Source: Lycorma delicatula
Taxonomy: Eukaryota > Arthropoda > Insecta > Hemiptera > Fulgoridae
Assembly: GCF_047948215.1 (NCBI RefSeq)
Contig: NC_134458.1
Span: 141,402,036 to 141,466,035 of the forward strand
DNA length: 64,000 nt
Direction of reading: 5' to 3'
Shown here: positions 12,201 to 24,200 of the stretch, piece by piece
How the letters are laid out: the number at the start of each line of letters is the position of its first letter
Position numbering within the stretch: the first letter of the stretch is position 1
The notes under the pieces: generated by a model
Databases searched by the model: none
What the model saw: only the letters and a program-made list of their open reading frames with translations
Told to the model about the DNA's origin: nothing
Translations under genes and position numbers: made by a program

Positions 12201-15200
12201 GGATAAAATCAAAACCTAAACCGACAACGATTGTTAACGTCTATATGCCTACAAGCGCCCATGATGATGATGATGAGGTAGAGTGTGTATACGAAGAGAT
12301 TGATGAAGCAATTAAACATGTAAAAGGAGATGAAAATTTAATAATAGTTGGAGATTGGAATGCAAGCATTGGAAAAGGCAAGGAAGGAAATATAATGGGT
12401 GAATACGGGCTGGGCAAAAGGAATGAAAGAGGGAACAGACTTATAGAGTTTTGCACGAAGTATAATTTAGTAATTGCCAACACCCAATTTAAAAATCATA
12501 ATAGAAGAATATACACTTGGAAAAAGCCAGGCGATACTGCAAGGTATCACATAGATTATATCATGGTTAAGCAAAGATTTAAAAATCAACTCGTTGACTA
12601 CAAAACTTACCCTGGAGCAGACATTGATAGCGACCATAATTTGGTGATAATGAAATGTAGATTGGGGTTTAAAAACCTGAAGAAAAGGTGTCAGATGAAT
12701 CGGTGGAATTTAGAAAAGCTTGAGGAAGAGGAGGTAAAGAAGATTTTTGAGGAGGACATCGCAAGAGGTCTGAGTAAAAAAGATAAGGTAGAAAATGTAG
12801 AAGAAGAATGGGAGAATGTTAAAAAGGAAATTCTTAAATCAGCAGAAGCAAACTTAGACGGAATAAAGAGAACTGGTAGAAAACCTTGGGTTTCAGACGA
12901 TATATTGCAGCTGATGGGAAGAAGAAGAAGTTGAGGAGGATGAAATGGAAGAAACAATACTGAGATCTGAATTTAAGGGAGCATTAAAAGATTTAGATGG
13001 CAGAAAGGCTCCTGGAATAGACGAATACCTGTAGAATTACTGCGCAGTGCAGGTGAGGAAGCGATTGATAGATTGTACAAACTGGTGTGTAATATTTATG
13101 AAAAAGGGGAATTTCCATCAGACTTCAAAAAAAGTGTTATAGTAATGATACCAAAGAAAGCAGGGGCAGATAAATATGAAGAATACAGAACAATTAGTTT
13201 AACTAGTCATGCATCAAAAATCTTAACTAGAATTCTATACAGAAGAATTGAGAGGAGAGTGGAGGCAGTGTTAGGAGAAGACCAATTTGGTTTCAGGAAA
13301 AGTATAGGGACAAGAGAAGCAATTTTAGGCCTCACATTAATAGTAGAAGGAAGATTAAAGAAAAACAAACCAACTTACTTGGCGTTTATAGACCTAGAAA
13401 AGGCATTCGATAACGTAGACTGGAATAAAATGTTCAGCATTTTAAAAAAATTAGGGTTCAAATACAGAGATAGAGAACAATTGCTAACATGTACAGGAAC
13501 CAAACAGCAACAGTAACAATTGAAGAACATAAGAAAGAAGCCGAAATAAGAACGGGAGTCCGACAAGGATGTTCCCTATCTCCGTTACTTTTTAATCTTT
13601 ACATGGAACTAGCAGTTAATGATGTTAAAGAACAATTTAGATTCGGAGTAACAGTACAAGGTGAAAAGATAAAGATGCTACGATTTGCTGATGATATAGT
13701 AATTCTCGCCGAGAGTAAAAAGGATTTAGAAGAAACAATGAACGGCATAGATGAAGTCCTACGCAAGAACTATCGCATGAAAATAAACAAGAACAAAACA
13801 AAAGTAATGAAATGTAGTAGAAATAACAAAGATGGACCACTGAATGTGAAAATAGGAGGAGAAAAGATTATGGAGGTAGAAGAATTTTGTTATTTGGGAA
13901 GTAGAATTACTAAAGATGGACGAACCAGGAGCAATATAAAATGCCGAATAGCATAAGCTAAACGAGCCTTCAGTAAGAAATATAATTTGTTTACATCAAA
14001 AATTAATTTAAATGTCAGGAAAAGATTTTTGAAAGTGTATGTTTGGTGTGTCGCTTTATATGGAAGTGAAACTTGGACAATCGGAGTATCTGAGAAGAAA
14101 AGATAAGAAGCTTTTGAAATGTGGTGCTATAGGAGAATGTTAAAAATCAGATGGGTGGATAAAGTGACAAATGAAGAGGTATTGCGGCAAATAGATGAAG
14201 AAAGAAGCATTTGGAAAAATATAGTTAAAAGAAGAGACAGACTTATAGGCCACATACTAAGGCATCCTGGAATAGTCGCTTTAATATTGGAAGGACAGGT
14301 AGAAGGGAAAAATTGTGTAGGCAGGACACGTTTGGAATATGTAAAACAAATTGTTAGGGATGTATGATGTAGAGGTTATACTGAAATGAAACGACTAGCA
14401 CTAGATAGAGAATCTTGGAGAGCTGCATCAAACCAGTCAAATGACTGAAGACAAAAAAAAAAAAATTAAGTACTGTTATAACAAAGTAACAACAGATTAC
14501 CTATTCGACCATGAGATTTTTTGAATAGAAAATTTTCCACTCATGTTTGTGAAAAACTTAGGCCATCAAGGTAACTTTCTCTGCAAAAAAAAAATCAATC
14601 AATATAATTTGATTATATTCAATTTAAATTTGTAGAAAAAACAACAAAATAAAATAATTTTTTAACAGAAACAGTTCTTACATTTTAAAAATTAACTGAT
14701 AATAAAACAAATCTAGAAAAAAGAACCCACCAGTTTGATCTGGTGGTAAAATTCATCGTCATAAATTAACTGATTTCGAAGTCGAGAGTTTACAATTTCA
14801 AATCCAAATGAAGGTAGTTGCTTTTATATGGATTTGAATACTAGATCATGGATATCAATGTTCTTTGGTGGGTAGGTTTCAAGAACAGCTGACCTTTTTT
14901 TCATGTTTAGCCTCCGGGAATTACCGTTCAGGTATTACTTCAGTATGAGTGTAAATGAAGTGTAGTCTTATACAGTCTCAGTTTGACCATTCCTGAGTTG
15001 TGTGATTAATTAAAACAAACCACCAGCACTGGTATCCACAATCTAGTATTCAAATCCAGTTACTTATAAAAGTAACTGCCCTTACTAGGACTTCAATGCA
15101 GAAACTCTCAACTTCCAAATCAGCTGATTTGGAAAGACACGTTCACCACTAGACCAACCCAGTGGGTTACGGAACGGTTGACCTGAACTGTACAAGACTA

Positions 15201-18200
15201 CACTTCATTTACATTCATACATATCATCCTCATTCATCCTCTGAATGAATGAGGATGATCTTTTACCTTACGGTGGTTCTAAAGGCTAAACAGGAAAAAA
15301 AAGTTGCTAATGACTAATTTTTGATCAGACTATAAATAAAGATTAAAAAATTAAAATCTAAAAAAATGTGGTTTTAATAATTAAAATCTGATAATAAAAT
15401 TGATTATATATATACTTTCATTTTCATTTTCCTGGAAAAATTTATTATGGGACTTTTTATTCTTATCAGTGGTACAGTTCCTACAATACAATTTATACAT
15501 TTTAAAAAGCTTAATGGAAGTATAAAATATCTTACACATGACATTAACAGATATGATAAATTAATTATTAGGTAAAAACAACAAAAATTGTATAAAAACT
15601 AATAATTAAAAAGATTTTTATTATTAAAAGTACCCTTTTATTTCATTCGTAATTTTAATAATTTGTGATTGTCCGAGTCCAATAATGCTAAAATCATGTT
15701 TAAAGAGTTCTAAGGATATAGATATGTGAATGCATCTTTGTACTTTAATGCAAATGTATGTGTTTTATTTTATAAAAAATAATATAAAATAATATTTTTT
15801 AAAGATTATGAGCACTGACTGCTTTGGTCATTTTGCCTACGAGAATGGAAATTTGTAGCATATGAAAAATGTTATGCCTGACCAGGATTTGAACCCAGAT
15901 CACTCCAGATGAAAGGCTGAGGTGCTACCACTCCACCATGGAGACTGGCAATAATGACAGTTCAATTTATTTTGACTGGTAGATCACAGCTTGTAAAAGT
16001 TTGGGAATTGCTGTTGTAAAATATTTGATAAAAGAACCTTTTTAAAGAATAAAAAATTTATCCCTTAGTCATGATAAAAAGTGCTTTGTAAAACCAATAT
16101 TTCATTTTGATAAAAACGATTAAAAATTAATTTCATGAAAGGCTGAAAAATAAAAGGTTAGGAATGTTTATAAAACTCCCCTACCTGGGATATTGATTTT
16201 AAATTGTTCCTACCTTAATTATGCAGTCCCAGTAGATCAGTTTCTACTGATGAATCAGATAATGATTCAACAACTGAGTCTTAGGCTTACAGATGAAACC
16301 AAAGCGACAACCGATTCAATTTTTTGAAACCAAAAAAAAAGAAAAGACCAAAGGCTTAAATAAAAGGCAAGAGGAGGTATCTTCAAAAACTTAAGTCTCT
16401 CAGAAATATTTAAATATTTTGTTAAAGAACTAGATTTCTGTGATACAACCCCTTTTTCTGAATCACAGACTCTAATAAATGAATTTCTGTGCTTTATATT
16501 TTTGTCAAAGAAATTTCAGTTCTCGCCTAAATCCTACAACAAATTTAAAATATTAAAAGGTCATAATAAAAATCTTAAATGACTTATTTCATCAAGAGTA
16601 ACTTGTCCAATGTCCAGTCTAAATCATATCAAAATGCAAAAAATGCAAAATGAAAAATAATTCTTATTTAAATATATTTTGTTAACATTCTAATTTAAGT
16701 ATTTTCTTCTTTTTCAGGGAATTGAATGGTACAAAAATTGACTTAATATTATACGAATCATTATATTATTCAAGTTTGTTAGGATTTAAAGAAATAACCG
16801 GAGATCCACCAGTTGTAGGGTTATTAACCCTACATTCTTTTATGCTGAGTGACCTACCACAAGGAAATCCAGTATTCCCCTCTTACGTACCATCCGTATA
16901 TTCATCAAGCTGTGATAGAATGACATTTTGGGAACGTTTAAACAACTTATACTTAACAGTATATTCTCATTATGTTACAGAATATTGTATAAAACCGCTG
17001 CAAGAAAATTACCTAAGAAAATATTTTGGTAATGTTAAACATACAGCTGAAGAACTAGAATATAATAAAAGTTTATTAATCGTTAGTGCAGACTTTGCCA
17101 CCGGTTATCCAAGACCTATACAACCAAATACAGTTTATGTTGGACCAATGCATATTGTTAAACCAAAACCATTACCACTAGTAAGTAATCAGAATGTATC
17201 TTGAAGTTCTCCCAAGATTTTCATAACCTATTCTACTCTTGAAAATAATAGAAAAAGTTCTATAAACATATGTCTTAAAATACTTCATTTGCAAGTTACG
17301 GTTAGTGAAAGATTTTGCTCAAATTTCAGGTATCTCTGTGAAATGAGGTTGTATAGAATTTTTAAGGACGTTAATTAAGCAGTAGAAATAGAGATTTCAT
17401 ATGTTTTTTTGGCCTGAAAAATCAAATAAAATAGGTCCTTGAGCAGTATTTGCAGTAGTTTTTTGGGAAATCTGGGGTGAAAACCAATAAATTGTAGTAA
17501 AAAAATCCCTGTTTTCATGTTTCACATACAATAATTTAGTTAAATGAGTAATAAACACATTAATGTTTGGGACAAAACTTGTAGAGAATTTAATTTCGAA
17601 CAAAATGGTGTATGATAAGGTGAATAAAACAAAGGAAAGTTAGAAAAATTTGAATTTCATTTAGAAACAGTACATTACATTTGTCAGAAAAATATAAACA
17701 AAAACTAAATTCTTTTTTTGGTAATGCGAAAAATTTGTAAAATAAAAATGACTAAAACTAATTATTTATTAACAAAAAAAAATTATAATATGGGATAAAA
17801 TAGATGAATTAGAAAGTATTTTTTAAGCTGAATCTTAAAAAGAAATCAGTTTTTCTTCAACACCCTCAGATATTTAGTTATGACCCTTTAAAATACTGAG
17901 AAACTACTTAAATAATAGAATACAAAAACAATAATAATACAATTAAAATTCCTACCTTTATTTTGCAGATATTTACGTTCATCTTAATTTCTTTTTTCTT
18001 ATTTTCCTTTCGTGTTCAGTGAGGTCTTCTCTTTCTATCATCCAACAGTAGTCACTCATCATAGATTCATCCCATCTGCCTTGAAAATGCTGTTCCATCT
18101 GCACTATATCTTAGTAGGAACCTTTCTCCTTGTTCATCGCTGATGTACACCAAAGTTAAGAGGGAAAAAGTTCAAATGAGAATGTAAAAAATGAATTTTC

Positions 18201-21200
18201 AATGACATTGTGCAGCCTAAATTTTTGTAGTTCACTAAGAGTTCATTTATAAGCTGATTATGATTTTCAACTTTTTTGTTTCTAAGAAAACCAGTAATGA
18301 CATCTTTGAATAACTTTCATGCTGCTAGTTCTTTAGAATTAAGTTTGTTGTCAAATATATTTTCAGGAATTACTTTAAACCTTATCACTTTCAGGTCAGC
18401 AATGAATCGCCATGAGTGTTCATCACACTTAATAGCTTTTAAAATTTGCGACTACTTTCATATGTTTCTTTCATTCCTACAGCATGTGCTACTGGTGTAG
18501 AAGAAAACTTACTTGACTTATGCAACAACACTGCCTTTAGGCTTCTAGTCCATAAATAAACGCTAATCATGAATAACGTATTCAATGTCCAGTTAAGACA
18601 ATAGCCCCCTAACATCATCGCAAGAAAAAATTAAATCATCTCTTCTAAAGTATTTCAGTAAATTTTCATTCTGATTTCTATATACTGAAATTTTAGTATC
18701 CTTGTTTAATAAATTCCATTCTTTAAGATGTGAACCTAGGTTTACGTGAACCATGTTGTTTTGATAAATAGAAGTCATGAATTTTGTCGTTCAGTTCTGC
18801 TTCTTTGATGAAGTGAAGTTCAGTATATGATTCTTCTGGAATGGTAATATCTACTGAAGTTGAGGATTCATTGGTTGAGTCGTCCAGAGAATCAGAAATT
18901 TCTTTCAAAGAAGTCTGAGTAATCAGAATTGGTAAATCAACACCATAAAGTACTGGTCTCATAGCTAAACGAATGAAAATTTGGGTATGCAATACTGCTT
19001 TTATTGTTTGAACTGAAATCAGTAACATTTGTTAAAAAAAAATAGCACTCATAATGGTTAGTAGGTTCTTGCCAAATCATTGGTACACCAAAAGGCAAAT
19101 GCTCTTTTGCCTTTTAACCACTGGGTTAGTTTAACATAGCACTTCATGCATGCTACATGTGGAGCTTAGGATTTATCTTGGTTTTTCAAGGGACAGTCAA
19201 AATAATGTTTGTAAGCAGTTTTCAGCAGATTTGATACTGGTTTTCATTGACTTTTCGTGGTGAATTCTCTACAAACATAACAAAGAATATTTAGAGAAGT
19301 TTTACAAACCCAAAAATTCAATTTAAATTAAATTTATAAATTTAATTCATAAATTTTTTTCTTTGTAAAATTCAGAGTGTTTTAACAAATCTTGATGTTC
19401 AATAAATAATACCAAAAGTTGTCATAAAAAACCTTTACTAAATTTATGGCATCAGTTATAAAACAATTTTTATAATATGTGTATGATAAAGCCACTACCA
19501 CAACTATAGAATACAGCAAGTCATACCAAGAGCTGAACTCATACTGAAGAAAATTTCATCATGTTGAATTACACATTACTTGACTCACTGACATCTCTAT
19601 ACATGTCCGGCTTGACATGAAATGACATCATTTGAATATTATGTATCGACAGTAGGTCTACAGCATACATCACAATATATATCTGATGTCAATAAGAAAG
19701 CATACAGACACAGTAACTTATTTATATTGTTTGTTCCACGAATGATGGAACAAATAGATTTAAGGGATTGTATCTTAAGAACATTACATAATGAGTTGTT
19801 TCAGAGTATATATTCAAATTCAGCATGTAAAATACTACATAGAACACCTACTCCCTTATCAGATCGAAATTTCATGTTGACCAGTGTTATTTGAAAAATC
19901 ACTATTTCAAAGTTAGCAATAAAATAACTACAACTGATCAACATTGCGCAATACTGTATTAGTGTTTAAATCATTCTGTAATGTACATTAAATATATCGG
20001 GTAGTATGAACTGTGTATAGCATAGGTTTTCTGTGAATTTTAGTTTGAGCGTGATCAGTTTGCCATTGAAGTAAAGCTGTACTTATTTACAACTGAGGAA
20101 TGCGCTGATATGGTATTCATTTTGGGTGAATGTAATGGTAATCCTACAGCTGCTGCAGTAGAATATAAAATACGTTTTCTGAAGTCACAGAATTCCAAAT
20201 TCCAAAACAATTAATGCAACTTATTGCAATATTCGGTAAACAGGTTCACTACCTAATATTCGTACCAGCTATGAAAGATCTGTCCAATACAACAATGTTA
20301 TTGATGAAATTACCAGCTGATTCAAAAAGGACTTCACAACTTCAAAAGGATATAAAAATTTTTTTTAGATAACTTAGAGATTTGGTTGAGGTCTCATTTC
20401 ATAGTAAAAGACAAAGTTTTGACTCACGTAGGTCATTAGTACTGAATTCCAGTGCTGTCACCAGTGTTGTTAAAACTGGATACATTTACTAGTGCGGAAC
20501 ATGCTCGCTATGCGTTTGATTTCACAATTTGCAGTCAACAACTGCAGTTTAACATAAATTTTCATAGACAGCCATAAGAATTCATAGACAGGCATAAAAA
20601 TTACTCTGGGCAGCAAACCGTCATTGAGACAGGCTGTTCTGTTAAATATAGAAAATCACCAGGATGCCCATGCATCCTTGAAACTGCTGTGGAACTCAGG
20701 GAAAGTTCTGCACGTAATCCAAAGAAATCAACTTGTTATGCATCACATGAAACTGGCATTCACATGAAGTGATTGTTGGCGCATATTATGTAAACGATTA
20801 CATTGAAGCCATACAAAATAACCATGGTTCAACACATTACAAATGATGACAAAGTTGCTCGGCTACAGTTTTGTGTGGAAATGATGAACAGAATTGCAGA
20901 CAGTGTCATTTTTAGTGATGACTCAACGTTTCACATCACTGGCAAGATGAACACTCGTAACTGCCAAATATGGGAATGACAAAAACCTTCATGAAACTTT
21001 GCAGCATATTTATGATAGCCCTAAGGTCAATATTTTTTGTGCCCTAAGCAAACAGACTGTAAAGCCCATTCTTCTTCCAGGAGGCAACCATAAATAGTAT
21101 CATTTATCTGGACATGCTTTAAAATTTTCTAATTCCTCAATTAGATAATGACGACCAATTTATTTCTGATAGACACCATTACTATCAGCAAAACGGGGTA

Positions 21201-24200
21201 CCACCTCACTACTGCTTAAAAGTCCGAGATTTTCTTGATACTCAATTCACAGTTCGGTGGACTGGTCTTGAAGATCTATTTGCATGCCCACCTCACTCCC
21301 CAGATTTGACCCTGCTAGATTTTTCCTGAACACAGCTGCAGAGATAATGTCTGACTTAATGGTTACAGTCTGGAATAAAATCAAGTTTAAGTGGGATTTA
21401 TATTTCATTACAAATGGAACCCATATCGAACCAAAGTGATGTTGGGAATTCAGATCGACAACAGCAAGTATTTTTTGTTTACTGTAGAGGCAAATTTCAC
21501 TCAATATGACATCAACAACTTTTTATGCACGACCAGAAGTAAATCCTCATGAAACAGTGGAAGGAAATTTTCAACACCGATTTAGCATCAATGTATGTGC
21601 GGGCTTCTTCACAAGCAGCTGTTTTTACCATTCATATTACCTGACCACTTAAATACTGAGGTCTACTTGCACTTTCATCAAGAAGAACTGCCGCAGCTGC
21701 TTGAAGATGTTCCTCTAGTGCTGAGACGCAAAATATACTTCCAGCAAAATTGCATGCCTCCCCACTTCTCTTGGGCCATTTCCACTCACTTAACACTTAA
21801 ATCATAATTTCCTGAGAAATGAATCAGTTGAGGAGGTGCACATTCCTGGCCAACAAGATCGTTCTGATCTAACACCTTTAGATTTTTGCATCTGGGAATG
21901 AATGAAAAATATTTTGTACAAAACGAATACATTCTCATGAGGAATTAATTGTCTGCATTATGGATGCAGCTGAGCAACTTAATTACAGCCCTGAATAACT
22001 AAAATAGTAACAAAAGCAATACAGAAGCGTATCAAGAAATGTGCTGAAAATGGAGGGCTCATTTTTGAACATTAATTATAAACTAGTATGTATAATGCGC
22101 TTTGGTCAAGTATACTGTTTCTAAATAAAATTCAGATTTTTCTAACTTTTCCTTGCTTTATTCAATTTACCTTACACCATTTTGTTCAGAATTAAATTCT
22201 CTACAGCTTTGTTTAAAAGTTTTATGTGTTTATTATCCATTTAACAAAATTATTATACATCAAACATGAAAAACGGGGGTTTTTACCCTTATTTATTGGT
22301 TTTCACCCCATATTTCTCAAAAAATGTTGCAGATACAGTTCTGGGATCTATTTTATTTAATTCTTCAGGTCCAAAACCATAAGAAACCAATAATGCTACT
22401 TCTTATATAATGTTCTAAAAATCTTTCTATAGTATAACCCTGTATATGTATAGGCTTGGATATAGTATACCATTTTTATGTTGTATATAAGTGAATGGTA
22501 GTTAAACCTACATAATTAATAAATTATTCAACTAGGATATTCTACTAGTATGAAGATGTGGGAAACACAATATTCTACAGTAATCATCTAAATTTCTGTG
22601 CATGTTAAAATATAGGATGCAATACTGGATTTTAATAAAGTACCACATGGGTCAGATCATGATCACCCTTTTATAAAATCAGAATCCTTTTGTAAAATGA
22701 TGATTTGATAGTATATACACTAAAAATTAGATAAATCTTAATTAATTTGGTTAGTTTATATCAAGCAATTTGATCTACAACACAAATAGAGCACTAATTC
22801 TGAATGCCTTAATTTGGTTTATTTTAATTTGCATTCAGTATTTAACAATTTTATTATAATTCTTCATGGTTTTTTATATGCATCTACTACCAAATCTCAA
22901 ATTAATAATTTTTACTTAATCATTTTCTTATAAAGCCTCTGTGTATTATAAAGAGATGTGGACCACTAAATTAAAGACATTAAATATTATACAACTCACT
23001 TTCACACTACATTGGTGGTACTGGTAACTTCACAAACGAAGATGCTACTAATTACCTCCAAAAGCCTGTAATAAAAGAATTTACAATATTATGAAGGTGA
23101 ATTATTTAAAATTAAGTTTTTCTAACATTGCACCTTTGGTAAAATACAATTATATAAAATAAACTGCTTATCAATATATTATTCGTTTCCCTCATGCGCT
23201 TTCAACTATTCTGCCATTTTCAGCAAGGATTATAATGTATAATTGAAATATATAAAACTTTAAAAACTCACATATTTAATTAGGTTGAATTATTTAATTT
23301 TTAATAATTATAAAATTTTATCATGTTTCATTATGATTTCTACTTTTAAAATGAACTTATTAAAATGAAGTTATTATGATGAACGGAATTATTACAAATT
23401 TAGGAAGTTTATTGCTACATGATGGATGTACAGTGCAAGGGCCTGAACATTGCCACATCCCTTTTGAGAAGTGTACTATTATTTCTGGGTAGAATATATT
23501 ATTTTATTTTTATTTTTTATAGATTTTAAAGAAATAAAACAAATTTTTTTCCCATTTCATTTGCATGAAATTAAGTTCAGTTCTATGAATCAATTTCATA
23601 ATAAATCAATAACAGAAAGAAGTGAAAGATTTAAATTACAGCCAGGTAAAAATGAAAAGTAAAATAAATTTTCAGCATAAGATGTAGCTGTATGACATAT
23701 TTTGAAAAAATAATTTGATTATTCTCATGAAAATTGATGTTCTGATATCATATTAGAAAATTAAAGCATAAAAAGTAATGAAAACGAGTAATGAATTAAT
23801 GCTACACTTGTCATAGATTATTAAATTAAACAATAATATTAATATATTAATAACAATAATAATAATTAAATTAAGTTCAATCACCATTGAAATTACCACA
23901 GTAAGCTTGCTTACCATTGATGCCAAAATGTGATAATATCAGTTGATGACGGATGTAAAATTAACAAGTGATTTTGTATTATGTGTTTTTCTGTGTATGA
24001 ATTATGCTTACAGGATCTTCAGAAATGGATGGATGAAGCTGAGGATGGCATAATGTATTTTAGTCTTGGTAGCAATATGAAAGGTACTTCAGTACCTCAC
24101 GAGAAAAAAATAGCGTTTATTGAAGCATTTAAAAAGTTTCCAAGAACAAGAATAATATGGAAATGGGAATCAGATGTAGAACTACCTGGAAAACCTGAAA

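Larger units (their letters stand above)
12134..14463 (+). mobile_element. LINE copy 1, 5'-truncated and broken, in UGT intron 2
   Basis: A non-LTR retrotransposon with an APE-type endonuclease and reverse transcriptase. The endonuclease part (12134-12934) keeps [15 protein letters not shown] and SDHNLV. The RT part keeps FIDLEKAFD (motif A), [19 protein letters not shown] (motif B) and FADDIVIL (motif C). The 3' end is TGACTGAAGAC plus poly-A. An 11-base target duplication AATTAAGTACT flanks it (12123-12133 and 14464-14474). Against copy 3 it lacks the 5' end and about 332 bp between endonuclease and RT (junction near 12918), and has two 1-base deletions and several stops. It is the same kind of element that yields 'craniofacial development protein 2-like' hits in insect annotation; RTE-like clade is my inference. 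Confidence 0.93.
17344..22442. mobile_element. 5.1-kb inverted-repeat-bounded composite (old DNA transposon)
   Basis: The sequence at 17344-17672 is matched, in reverse complement, by 22113-22442 at roughly 80% identity by eye, with shared blocks such as GGTGAAAACCAATAAA, GTAGAGAATTTAATT and AACAAAATGGTGTA. The right end reads CCCTG followed by TA, so the terminus would be CAGGGTTATACTATAG beside a TA target, as expected for the IS630/Tc1-mariner superfamily. Inside are two partial plus-strand transposase fossils and a minus-strand fossil of another repeat-encoded protein. All are heavily broken, so the structure is not active. Confidence 0.7.
17181..24013. other. UGT intron 3
   Basis: A 6.8-kb intron, about three quarters of it occupied by the 5.1-kb inverted-repeat structure at 17344-22442. 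The remaining part, 22443-24013, is AT-rich with no recognised element. The frame at 23471-23662 is not supported as coding. Confidence 0.7.

Noticed and set aside
18723..19028. 101-codon minus-strand frame as a real gene
   Set aside because: It is one open piece of a longer, frame-shifted repeat-encoded fossil lying inside an inverted-repeat element.
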